Below are positions 36,337-44,544 of a DNA stretch of 64,000 bases, piece by piece. A program made the translations under genes and the position numbers. How positions within the stretch are numbered: position 1 is the stretch's first letter; each line of letters starts with the position of its first letter. Origin of the DNA: Palsa-504 sp963839095 (GTDB taxonomy: Bacteria > Actinomycetota > Actinomycetes > Streptosporangiales > Streptosporangiaceae); assembly GCA_963839095.1 (NCBI GenBank), contig CAWIUF010000056.1, forward strand, positions 124,001-188,000. The letters are read 5' to 3'. The notes under the pieces were generated by a model. The model did not search any database, had not been told where the DNA came from, and saw nothing but the letters and a program-made list of their open reading frames with translations.

Positions 36337-36630
36337 GCACCGCGCTGATGTCCAGCGTCACGGTCAGGGGATTCCGGGTTGGCCAGCGCGGCCGCGCGCG
36401 GTGGCCCGCTCGCTGTCGTGCCGGGGCCGTTCTAGCCAGACGCCCGGGTCCTGGTCGGCCGGTACCTGGCCGCCAGCGTGTCGTAGGCGCGCTCGCAAAC
36501 GACCCGCGCGGCCGGATCAGCTCGTACGCTCCTTGGTCACGCCGTGCAGGTAGATGGCCAGGGACACGCCGCCGTACCAGCCCCGCCGCACCTCGCGTAT
36601 AAGGGCCGGCCGCGCGGATGGATCGGGCAT
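36337..36630 (-). pseudogene. N-terminal remnant resembling a patatin-like protein
   Basis: From the ATG at 36630 the frame reads EVRRGWYGGVSLAIYLHGVT before a TGA. The shifted frame continues RVVCERAYDTLAARY, and a third piece reads DQDPGVWLERPRHDS. The GGVSLAIY stretch is typical of the oxyanion loop at the start of actinobacterial patatin-like phospholipases. The GxSxG nucleophile segment and all later domains are missing. Assignment is by motif only. Confidence 0.45.
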
Positions 36631-36785
36631 GGGGCCGACTGTAGCGCGCGGGCGCGGGACCCGCCCCCGGCGTGCGGGTCCCGCGCTCGCGGGCCGTGCT
36701 TTCGAGATGGTGTCCTTTGCTGAATTCCCGTTCGTCGTGATGGTGTAAACCCTTGGCCCTGGCCGTCACGAGAATCGGAGACGAC

Positions 36786-37121
36786 ATGAAGTTCATGATG
36801 CTGGTCTGCGCGGCGGAAGGACCGGAACCGGCCGACAGCGCGGAGGAGGCGGATGACGAGAGCTTTCCCTGGCTCGACGACGTGACCGCGCGGGGTATCC
36901 GGCTGGACGGCGACCGGCTGGCGCCGACGAGCCAGGCCCGGACGGTCGCCGTCCGGGACGGCGAGATGCTGGTCAGCGACGGGCCGTTCGCCGAGACCAA
37001 GGAGGTCATCTGCGGCTACGACATCCTGGAGTGCGACTCGATCGAGGAGGCGGTCCGGGTGGCGGCGGCGCATCCGGTCGCGGCGTTCGGCCGGATCGAG
37101 GTCAGGCCGTTCTGGAAGTGA
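36786..37121 (+). CDS. YCII-related domain protein (DGPI family)
   Basis: This 111-residue protein starts MKFMMLVCAAEG and has the signature SDGPFAETKEVICGYDILEC in the middle, typical of the YCII/DGPF group often encoded beside ECF sigma factors. It ends with a short strand pair, RIEVRPFWK. The ATG at 36786 has GGAG upstream. The biochemical role of the family is unsettled. It converges with, and overlaps by 20 bp, the hydrolase gene at 37102. Confidence 0.88.
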   Translation: MKFMMLVCAAEGPEPADSAEEADDESFPWLDDVTARGIRLDGDRLAPTSQARTVAVRDGEMLVSDGPFAETKEVICGYDILECDSIEEAVRVAAAHPVAAFGRIEVRPFWK

Positions 37122-38167
37122 CGCCGGCCGTGCCGAAGGCGGCGTGCACGGCCCGGCGCAGCGCCTGGACGGCGGTCGCGTCCCGGCCGAAATGCACCGC
37201 GTTGGTCAGCAGGACCAGCCACCGGCCGGTGGCCGGGTCCAGGGCCAGGCTGGTGCCGGTGAAGCCGGTGTGCGACACGGCCGTCGGCCGGCCAGCGGCC
37301 GCCCAGGATATCGAAGCCGTCGCCGGCGCAGGCCCAGCCGTAGCCGCGCCGCGCGCCGGGGCTCTGCGCCTGGCAGGCGGCCGCGGCGCGGCGCAACCCG
37401 GCCGGGACGGCCGTGTCGTCGTCGCTGACCCACCAGGCGGCGAAGCGCGCCAGGTCCGGGGCCGGGGCGAACAGCCCGGCGTGGCCGGCCACGCCACCTA
37501 GCAGGCGGGCGTTCTCGTCGTGGACGATGCCCACCCAGGCGCTCCCGTCGCCGCGCGGTTCGGTGGCGGCGAAGTGACGAGCCGGCTCGTTCGGTATGAA
37601 TTGGGTGGAGGTCAGCCCGAGCGGGCCGGTCACCAGGCGGCGGACAGCGGCGTCGAGCGGTTCGCCGGCGACGGCCGCCACCACCTCGCCGAGGGTGATG
37701 AAGCCCGGGTCCGAGTAGCGGACCCGGGCTCCGGGCGGGGCCTCGAGCGGGGTCGCGTACAGGTCGCGGAGCAGGTCCGCGCGCGAGCCGCACCAGCGGT
37801 AGAACTGGCGGCTGCCGGGCAGGCCGGAGGTGTGGGTGAGCAGGTGCGCGATCGTGACGCGGGCGTCCCGGCAGGCGCCGAAGCCGGGCAGGTAGTCCGC
37901 CACCGGGTCGCCGAGGCCGAGCTGGCCCCGGCCGGCCAGCGCGAGGGTGACCGTGGTGGTCGCCACCACCTTGGTCAGCGAGGCGAGGTCGAAGATGGTG
38001 TCCGGGCGCATCGGGCGGCCCTGGAGCGCGTCGGCCTGGCCGGCGGCCCAGCGGCCGAGCGTGACCGGGCCCTGGCCGGCCACCGCCACCGCCCCGGGTA
38101 TCCCGCCGTCGCGGACCGCCGCGTCGAGCAGCGCGCCGACCTGCCCGAGCTGCTCAGGCTTCGGCAT
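37102..38167 (-). CDS. Beta-lactamase-fold hydrolase, possibly AmiE-like muropeptide amidase; one frameshift
   Basis: This is a protein of about 354 residues. SLTK at 63-66 is the nucleophile motif, RVRYSDPGFITLGE carries the Tyr, and SHTGFTGTS the third box (HTG). The last 65 residues are in another frame, joined by removing one G near 37305. The gene starts 14 nt inside the end of the sugar-kinase gene, so the two are translationally coupled. In Bacillus, a beta-lactamase-family amidase (AmiE) in the MurNAc operon removes stem peptide from MurNAc. The neighbouring kinase, SIS protein and RpiR regulator make that role plausible here (inference). Confidence 0.75.
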
Positions 38168-39015
38168 GCTGGGCGGCGAGCAGCGCGGCGCCCACCGAGG
38201 CGGGGGCGAGCGGGCGGGTGGCGCCGGTCAGCTCGGCGAACCGGTCCCAGATGAGGCGGGCGCTGAACACCCGCCCGGCGCCGGCGACGGGCAGCGGGCC
38301 GAGGCGGTGCCGGACGGACTCGGCCAGGGCGGCCAGGTGCTCCGCGGCCTGCCGGGTGATCCGCCCGGCCTCGGGGTCCTGTTCCGCGAGCGCGGTGAGG
38401 ACGGGAGCCAGGACGGTGAGCCGGGAACGTTCGGCCGGATGGGAGGTGACGTCGCTGACCAGGTCGTCGAGATCGGTCCCGGTGGTCTCCCGGACGCGGC
38501 GGTGGACGAGCTCGGAGCCGCCCAGCTGGTCCTGCCAGCGCAGCGCGGCGCTGGGCGGCGGCGCGGCCGATCCAGTAGGCGCTGCCTTCGTCGCCGAGCA
38601 CGAAGCCGTGGCCGCCCGCGCGGATATGGCGCTCCCCGTCGCGGCCGAACGCCATCGAGCCGGTGCCCGCGATCACGACCACGCCCGGACCGCCGAGGAA
38701 GGCGCCGGCCTGGGCGGTGTCCGCGTCGCCGGTGACGTGCACCGGGCAGCCCGCCTGCCGGGTCAGCGTCGCGCTGAGCTCCGCGGCCACGGTTTCCTGG
38801 CGCAGGCCGGCCAGGCCGATGCCCGCGGCGGTCACCTCCGCGGCCTTGATGATCTGCAGCAGGCGCCCGGCAAAACCCTCGGTGAGCAGCACGTTTATCG
38901 GCAGTTCGTCCGGCTGGGAGCGTCACCGTGCCGTTCTCGATCACGACGACGCGGGTGCCGCTGCCGCCCGCGTCGATGCCGAGGATCCGGCCGGGCAGGT
39001 GGAGGGCGTGGGGCG
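38154..39015 (-). CDS. BadF/BadG-type N-acetylsugar kinase, several apparent frameshifts
   Basis: This is an ASKHA-fold kinase of about 287 residues. RILGIDAGGSGTRVVVIENG is the N-terminal phosphate-1 loop, ITAAGIGLAGLRQETVAAEL-like helices follow, and VVVIAGTGSMAFGRDG and FVLGDEGSAYWIGR are the adenosine and sugar signatures of GlcNAc kinases. The end reads LAPASVGAALLAAQHAEA. Frames change near 39000, 38925 and 38562, and no intact start is visible (GTG 39015 is the best candidate). It would phosphorylate GlcNAc or MurNAc. It is coupled to the downstream hydrolase and diverges from the SIS gene. Confidence 0.75.
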
Positions 39016-39057
39016 CACGCCCCTATCTTCCCATTGCCGCCGGCGCGAACGTTGTCG

Positions 39058-39087
39058 GGATCGCGTCCGGCTCGTAAGGTCCATTAC
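39058..39087 (+). promoter_or_regulatory. Sigma-70-like leaderless promoter of the SIS gene
   Basis: TTGTCG and TAAGGT are separated by 17 bp, and the -10 box ends 7 nt before the ATG at 39088. There is no Shine-Dalgarno sequence. Spacing and position fit a leaderless vegetative promoter. Confidence 0.6.
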
Positions 39088-39780
39088 ATGGCATCGCAGC
39101 AGACCGCACGGGAAGCATGGCGCCGGCACATCACCGGATTGCTCGACCAGACGCTGGAGCAGAACGACGCCACCATCGACGGCGTGGCCGCCGCGATCAC
39201 GACCACGATCCTGGCCGGCCGCCACGTCTACGCGTTCGGGGCCGGCCACTCGCTGAGCCTCGTCAGCGAGATGCACCGCCGGGCCGGGGGCATGAAGGTG
39301 GTGCGGCCGCTGTGGAACGACGAGCTCACCTCGCGGACCGACGAGGAGGCGGCCGGGAAGCTGGAGAACCGGGCCGGCTACTACAAGGAACTCACCGGGG
39401 GCGTGGACTGGGGACCGGGTGACCTGTGCTGGGTGATCTCGAACTCGGGCCGCAACGCGCTCGTGGTCGAGCTCGCGCTGGAGGCCCGGCGGCACGGCGT
39501 CACCGTGGTCGGCCTGGTGTCGGCGGTTCACTCGGCCACCGTCGCGGCGGCCCCCGGCCTGCCCAAGCTGCCCGAGATCGCCGACTACGTGCTGGACAAC
39601 GGCGGCTGCTTCGGCGACGCGGCGCTGGATATCCCGGGGATCGCCGAGCGGATGGCACCGACGTCCACCATCGTCGGCGCGGCCCTGATCCACGCCGTCT
39701 GGGCCGAGGTGGGCGAGCGCCTGGCGGCGCGGGGACACGTGCCCGAGGTGTGGGGCAGCGCGAACCGCGGCCCCGCCTGA
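39088..39780 (+). CDS. SIS-domain phosphosugar-binding protein
   Basis: This intact 230-residue protein has a single sugar-isomerase (SIS) domain. YAFGAGHSLSLVSEMHRRAG forms the phosphosugar loop, and CWVISNSGRNALVVELALEA the second Ser-rich loop. The C-terminal part reads GERMAPTSTIVGAALIHAVW. It belongs to the UPF0309-like group (family recollection). Sugar-phosphate isomerase, deaminase or etherase chemistry is likely. With the adjacent kinase and RpiR regulator it probably handles GlcNAc- or MurNAc-phosphate. It is transcribed from a leaderless-type promoter and convergent with the RpiR gene. Confidence 0.87.
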   Translation: MASQQTAREAWRRHITGLLDQTLEQNDATIDGVAAAITTTILAGRHVYAFGAGHSLSLVSEMHRRAGGMKVVRPLWNDELTSRTDEEAAGKLENRAGYYKELTGGVDWGPGDLCWVISNSGRNALVVELALEARRHGVTVVGLVSAVHSATVAAAPGLPKLPEIADYVLDNGGCFGDAALDIPGIAERMAPTSTIVGAALIHAVWAEVGERLAARGHVPEVWGSANRGPA

Positions 39781-39826
39781 GTTGCTGGCTGCCTGAGTTG
39801 CTGGCTGCCTGAGTCGCTGGCCGCCG
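39779..39826. repeat. Three tandem 16-bp repeats starting in a stop codon
   Basis: GAGTTGCTGGCTGCCT occurs at 39779-39794 and 39795-39810, with a diverged third copy at 39811-39826. The first copy begins inside the TGA of the SIS gene, and the array fills the gap to the convergent RpiR stop. Each copy carries a TGA with the preceding T. Confidence 0.85.
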
Positions 39827-39830
39827 GCTG

Positions 39831-40751
39831 CTAGTCGGTCGGCTGCTGGCGGCGGCTGCGGCGGACGCGCTTGGCCTGGGCGGCGGCGAAGGTCCGCTCC
39901 AGCGCCACCCGGGTGCCGGGCAGGTCCTGCTGGGCGAGCGTGACGAACAGGCAGTCGACCACCGTCAGCTGGGCGATCCGGCTGGTCATGGCGCCGGTCC
40001 GGAAGGCCGTCTCGCGCGCCGCGGTGAGCAGCACGAGGTCGGCGACCTCGGTGAGCGGGGACCACGGGAAGTTGGTCACCGCGACGGTCAGGGCGCCATG
40101 GCCGTGCGCCTCACGCAGCGCGTCGATCGTGTCGACGGTGGTGCCGGTGTGCGACAGGCCGATCGCGACATCCCCGAGGCCGCGCAGCGCGGCCGAGGAG
40201 ATGGCCATGTGCGGATCGGGCCAGGCGAAGGCCGGGCGGCCGATCCGCTGCAGCTTCATCTGCAGGTCGAGGGCTACGAAGCCGCTGGCGCCGACGCCGT
40301 AGATGTCGATCCGGCCGGCCTTGGCGAGCGCCTCGGTGACCTGGATCAAGGTGGGGATGTCGAGATGGTTGGCGGTGTCGGTGACCGCCCGCGCGTCGGC
40401 GTAGGCGATCTTCTTCGTGATCGTGGCGGCGTCGTCGTCCGGGGCGATCTCGTGCGAGGCCGTCGTGGCCGCCGTCATGCCATCGCGGGCCACCGCGCCG
40501 GCCAGGGCCAGCCGCAGGTCGGGGTAGCCGCGCAGCCCGATCGCCCGGCAGAAGCGCACCACGGAAGTCGCGGAGGTGCCGCAGGTCCGGGCCAGCTCGG
40601 AGATGCTCCGCCAGGCCACGCCCTGGGGATCGTCGAGGACCGCCTGCGCGACGCGGCGCTCGACCGGCGCCAGGTTCGGCAGCAGTGACCGGATCGTGAC
40701 CAGGATGCCGATATCAGGTCCCTGATCGGGTCGTGCCTGCTGTTCGGCCAC
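39831..40751 (-). CDS. MurR/RpiR family regulator
   Basis: This 306-residue repressor has an N-terminal HTH (about 20-95) with SISELARTCGTSATSVVRFC. A SIS effector domain (about 125-275) includes RIDIYGVGASGFVALDLQMK and DVAIGLSHTGTTVDTIDALR. Such regulators sense phosphosugars such as MurNAc-6-P or GlcN-6-P. TAACCT lies 6 nt before the GTG start and no ribosome site is seen, so it may be leaderless. It is convergent with the SIS gene and probably regulates the 37-40 kb cluster. Confidence 0.9.
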   Translation of the reverse strand: MAEQQARPDQGPDIGILVTIRSLLPNLAPVERRVAQAVLDDPQGVAWRSISELARTCGTSATSVVRFCRAIGLRGYPDLRLALAGAVARDGMTAATTASHEIAPDDDAATITKKIAYADARAVTDTANHLDIPTLIQVTEALAKAGRIDIYGVGASGFVALDLQMKLQRIGRPAFAWPDPHMAISSAALRGLGDVAIGLSHTGTTVDTIDALREAHGHGALTVAVTNFPWSPLTEVADLVLLTAARETAFRTGAMTSRIAQLTVVDCLFVTLAQQDLPGTRVALERTFAAAQAKRVRRSRRQQPTD

Positions 40752-40867
40752 GCGGACAGGTTACCCCTTTTAGTTGTGTATCTATGGGGGTCCTGATGAG
40801 CGGAGGCACGGATAAAGAAGTTGACCCGTTTTGGGGGGTTACGTCATTGTTGAACCAGAACGGGACC

Positions 40868-40955
40868 ATAAGGCGGGTGCGCGGTGCGGCGTTTGCCCCG
40901 CGGACGCCCGCCTTATAGGAGCGGGGTGCCGCGCCCTGTCACCGGCACCCCGCTC
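40868..40955. terminator. Two consecutive hairpins between the zeta-like and RpiR genes
   Basis: ATAAGGCGGG/CCCGCCTTAT pairs at 40868-40877 and 40907-40916. A perfect 13-bp stem (40919-40931 with 40943-40955) follows directly. They lie 60 bp beyond the stop of the minus-strand zeta-like gene and upstream of the RpiR start, so they should end that transcript. Confidence 0.75.
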
Positions 40956-41016
40956 CCCCGTCTGGTTTTCGTGGTTATCCGGGCGGGCTGCCCGGAGGCG
41001 ACGAGATCGCGGCCGG

Positions 41017-41986
41017 TCAGGCGTCGGGCAGGCCTTCGGCCGCGACGGCCAGGATGTCGAAGTCGGCATCGGACAGCCAGCCGAGGTCATAGGCCAGCAC
41101 CACGTCGTCGAACGAGCCGGGGACGTAGGGCTCGGGATCGTCGATGGCTTCCCTGGCCGGCTCGAGTTCGGGCGGGCAGACGTCCGGGATCCGCGGCCAG
41201 CGGCGGGCCCGGAACTCCAGCGAGAGGTCATCCAGGCTGAACCGGCCTTCCCGGTAGGCGGTGAGCATCGAGGTCACGGCGCTGCCGGGAAAGACCCCGG
41301 AGCCGACCGTGCCGCCGATGGCCCCGGCCGACCGCGCGCCGACCGCCCACCTGATGCGGTTGCCCGCCGCGGCCGCGGCCGGGCTGGCCAGGGCGCGGAT
41401 GGCCGCGGCGGGGATGATCCGGCCGCCGTGGCCGTGCGCCGCGGCGGAACTCCTCCTCACCGCGCTGCCGGGCCTCGCCGGCCCGGCGTACCGCATCGTC
41501 CACGCCGATATCGGCGAACACCGCGGTGATCTCGTAGTCCGCGAACCGCAGGGCGTACGTCCAGGCCTCGGCGGCGCGCCAGGAGGCCAGCGAGATATCC
41601 AGGATCAGGTTCCGGCCGTCCGTCAGGGCGCGGAGCAGAACCCGTTTGGCCAGGTACTGGGCCTCGGCGTGGACCTGGCCGGCCCGCTCGAGCGGCGATT
41701 GGCCGTTGGACTCCGGGATGAGGCCGGCGGCGGCCATCCGGTCCAGGATCGCGTCGATGCTGACGGTGAAGTAGCGGGCCCGGTCCAGGCCGGCCCGGTC
41801 CAGCGCGGCCGCCTTGTCGGCGCCGGGCAGGCCGCCCGCGATGGCCGCACGGCGCTCGCACGGCACCCCGGCGGCCGCCCGGTACACCTCGGCGACCAGG
41901 AGGCGCTGCTGGCGAGCACGCTCACCCGTCCAGATCACGCCCACCGCCCTCCGAGGTCGTCCTCGCCCATTGCCGCTCTCAGACAT
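41017..41986 (-). CDS. Zeta-toxin-like protein with degenerate P-loop, one frameshift
   Basis: This is a protein of about 322 residues. The usual GxPGxGKS/T loop appears as GGLPGADKAA (51-60), with Asp for Gly and Ala for the Mg-binding Ser/Thr. It is followed by YFTVSIDAILDRMAAAGLIP and RALTDGRNLILDISLASWRA, in the order seen in zeta/AAA kinases. The C-terminal half (GRIIPAAAIRALASPA and later) lies in another frame joined by dropping one base near 41447. No epsilon-type antitoxin is adjacent. With this P-loop it is probably not an active kinase, or binds nucleotide differently. Confidence 0.6.
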
Positions 41987-42020
41987 GGTGGCCAGGTCAG
42001 CCCGGGCAGCGCAAGGATGT

Positions 42021-43686
42021 TCACCCGCAGCGTGCCGCCCGGCGCGACCACAGCGGGTTCATGATCATGAGCAGTTTCGGGCACGATATGTGCCGAACTG
42101 CTCGATGATCATGGAAATGCAGGGGCTGGGGCGCGCCGGGTTGGGGGGCGCGGAGGAGGGGTGGGGCTTGGGGTTCCGCCGTGGCTTCGGGCGCCGCCGC
42201 GGCTTGGGGACCCGGCATGACTTCGGGGCGGGCGGGACGCAGGGCGACGGCGGCGAGGACCAGGGCGGCCGCGGCCAGGCCTGCGCCGGTGCCGAAGGCC
42301 AGGTGATATCCCCCGGTCAGGGCACTGGCGGCCGGGCGGCCGGCGGCCAGCAGGTGGCCGGCCCGCGAGGCGGCCAGGGTGGACAGCACCGCCACGCCCA
42401 GGGCGGCTCCGACCTGCTGGGTCGTGTTCACCAGGCCGGAGGCCACCCCGGCGTCCGCGTCCGGGGCACCGGACATGGCCAGCGTGATCATCGCCGGGAA
42501 GGCCAGGCCGAACCCGCCGGTTAGCAGCATCGTCGGCAGCAGGTGGAGCAGGTAGGTCCCGGCGGACCCGGTGGCCGGGATCAGGGTGAGCAGCGCGAAC
42601 CCGGCGACGATGGGCGCGAGGCCGGCCATCAGCATCACCCGCAGCCCGAACCGCGCGATCAGCCGCGCCGACAGCCCGGCCGACAGAGCGCCGATCACGA
42701 CGGCGGCGGGCAGCATCCCGAGCCCGGCGCCGGCCGCCCCGTAGCCGAGGACCCGCTGCATGTACTGCGGGATCAGCACCTGGAACCCGAACGCCGCCGC
42801 CACCGTGAGCGCCTGCACGAGGTTGGCCGTGGCGATACCGCGGGACCGCAGTATCCGCAGCGGAAGCAGCGGCGTGCGCGCCAGGTGCTGCCGGAGGAAG
42901 AACGCGGCCAGCAGTACCACCGCGGCGGCGCCGGTGCCGAGCGTGCGCGCCGAGCCCCAGCCGTACCGGGCGGTTTCCACGACCGCGTAGACCGCGACCA
43001 TCAGCCCGGCTGTCACCAGCAGCGGCCCCGGCGGCGTCGGCGCCCGCCCGCAGGCCCAGCCCCCGCTCCGCGGCGAGCAGCCGGCCCGCCCGCCGCGATC
43101 GCGACCACGCCGATCGGCACGTTGACGAAGAAGATCCAGTGCCAGCTCAGCGTCTGGGTGAGCACGCCGCCGAGGACCAGGCCGACCGAGGCGCCGCCCG
43201 CGCCGGTGAAGCTGTAAATGCCGAGGGCCCGGGAGCGCAGGGGCGGCTCGGGGAACAGCCTGACGATCATGCCCAGGCTGACGGCCGAGGCCAGCGCGCC
43301 ACCGGTGCCCTGGGCAAACCGGGCCGCGATCAGCATCGGCTGGCTCATCGCGAAGCCCGCAGAGCAGCGAGGCCGCGACGAAGACGGCCAGGCCGGCCAG
43401 GAAGACCCGCTTCCCGCCGATCAGGTCACCCAGCCGGCCCGGCGAGCAGCAGCAGGCCGCCGAACGCGATCAGGTAGGCGTTCACCACCCAGGCCAGCCC
43501 GGACGAGGAGAAGCCGAGGTCACGCTGGATCTCCGGCAGCGCGACGGTCACGATGGTGCCGTCCAGGATGATCATCGTCATCGTGGCGCAGAGCACGGTC
43601 AGCGCCAGCCAGCGCGATGCCAGATCGCCAGTTGCCAGCCCGTCAGGTGCCAGCCCGCGAGACTTTGGTGCGTGGGATCGTCCCAT
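42021..43686 (-). CDS. MFS multidrug transporter, about four apparent frameshifts
   Basis: This is a DHA2-type transporter of about 550 residues. The first helix contains ALTVLCATMTMIILDGTIVT, and motif A is GRLGDLIGGKRVFLAG. Then come QGTGGALASAVSLGMIVRLF, SWHWIFFVNVPIGVVAIAAG and a long intact C-terminal half. The frame breaks near 43440, 43358, 43095 and 43030, each repaired by removing one G or C. The true 3' end is uncertain: the open frame runs through an inverted repeat at 42061-42113 that looks like a terminator. A HxlR regulator diverges from it and probably represses it. Confidence 0.75.
42061..42113. terminator. Long inverted repeat at the 3' end of the MFS gene
   Basis: The stretch from ATGATCATGAGCAG to CTGCTCGATGATCAT forms a nearly perfect stem of about 22 bp, interrupted by single unpaired bases, around a GATAT-containing loop. 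Its place at the end of the transporter frame suggests a terminator or 3' stabiliser. Confidence 0.55.
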
Positions 43687-43713
43687 CAGGATCCCTCCTT
43701 CACAGGAAACTAT

Positions 43714-43738
43714 TTGTTACTGTGACTCTCTTTGTTAC
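43714..43738. promoter_or_regulatory. Direct TTGTTAC repeats in the HxlR-MFS divergent promoter
   Basis: TTGTTAC occurs at 43714-43720 and 43732-43738, an 18-bp period, in an AT-richer 100-bp gap between the divergent HxlR and MFS genes. The repeats are good candidates for HxlR binding. Confidence 0.5.
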
Positions 43739-43786
43739 GGACACCATGATGTGTGACAATGAATCCCGGCGGAAGGAGGCACTTTC

Positions 43787-44209
43787 GTGTCACAGCGGAA
43801 CACCGATGTACCCCTCCAGGTCACCGACCCGGCGGCGTGCGCCACGAATTTGCTGGCCGAGGCGTGCACCGTCCGCCAGGTCCTGGATCACGTCGGCGGC
43901 AAGTGGAGCGTCTCGATCCTGCTGGCGGCCATCGCCGGCCCGGTCAGGTTCTCCCAGCTCGAGCGCATGGTGGAGGGGATCAGCCGGCGCATGCTGACGC
44001 TTACCCTGCGCAACCTGGAGCGCGACGGCCTGCTGATCAGGACCGTCTACCCGACCGTGCCGCCGAAGGTGGAGTACACCGCGACCGAGATGGCACGCGA
44101 GCTGCACGACACGCTGACGGGCCTGATCGGCTGGGCCGAACGCCACCGGGTCGACATCGCCGCCGCACGCACCACGTATGACCAGCGGCCGGCCGATCCG
44201 GCGGCCTGA
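43787..44209 (+). CDS. HxlR family transcriptional regulator
   Basis: This 140-residue winged-helix protein reads CTVRQVLDHVGGKWSVSILL, then GPVRFSQLERMVEGISRRML and LTLRNLERDGLLIRTVYPTV, the full HxlR domain. Cys residues early in the chain (CATNLLAEAC) could sense redox or electrophiles, as in some HxlR members. GTG 43787 has GGAGG upstream. It diverges from an MFS transporter and most likely controls it. Confidence 0.93.
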   Translation: MSQRNTDVPLQVTDPAACATNLLAEACTVRQVLDHVGGKWSVSILLAAIAGPVRFSQLERMVEGISRRMLTLTLRNLERDGLLIRTVYPTVPPKVEYTATEMARELHDTLTGLIGWAERHRVDIAAARTTYDQRPADPAA

Positions 44210-44212
44210 CGG

Positions 44213-44345
44213 CTACCGTTCCGGGACGATGGCCTCGGTCCACTCCCGATCGTCCGGCTGATCGAGGAACTCGCGCGGGGCCGCCGGCCCTTCGGGGCAC
44301 GCACGGTAGAGACGGCGGGTGGCCTGCCCCGTTCGGTCAAAGGTT
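44213..44345 (-). pseudogene. C-terminal fragment of an unknown protein
   Basis: A frame ending TAG at 44213 reads FDRTGQATRRLYRACPEGPA and ends DREWTEAIVPER. It has strong G/C third positions, but no start codon or upstream domain is present. It may be the end of a decayed gene. The remaining bases to 44544 hold only short repeats. Confidence 0.3.
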
Positions 44346-44471
44346 TTGTGTGCTTCAGCTCGTGCGGGCCGGCGGCTAAGGCGTGTCCCGTAGTCCCTTC
44401 AGCTACCTCAGAAATGGCGCGCAAGGGGCAGGTGGGGTTGATGGTGCTTCGTGGCCAGACCGGCGGGGCAT

Positions 44472-44535
44472 GAGGCCGTTTCATGATCCGCCGAGGCCCG
44501 TTTCATGACCTAACGGGGCACGTTCATGATCTACG
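44472..44535. repeat. Degenerate direct repeats containing TTCATGA
   Basis: Three close copies of a 20-24 bp element, roughly GGGCNCGTTTCATGAYC, followed by a partial GGGGCACG copy, lie just beyond the stop of the amino-acid permease gene. They could be part of its 3' region. No transposon ends are visible. Confidence 0.5.
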
Positions 44536-44544
44536 GGGCACGCC

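Noticed and set aside
35075..36630. Insertion sequence or genomic-island end
   Set aside because: No transposase motif, terminal inverted repeats or target duplication were found. The pieces match ordinary chromosomal families.
40868..40955. Possible tRNA or small structured RNA between the RpiR and zeta-like genes
   Set aside because: The two simple hairpins lack a cloverleaf, anticodon arm or T-loop sequence. Position fits a terminator.
44472..44535. Transposon-end repeats
   Set aside because: They are short degenerate direct repeats with no inverted partner and no transposase in reach.
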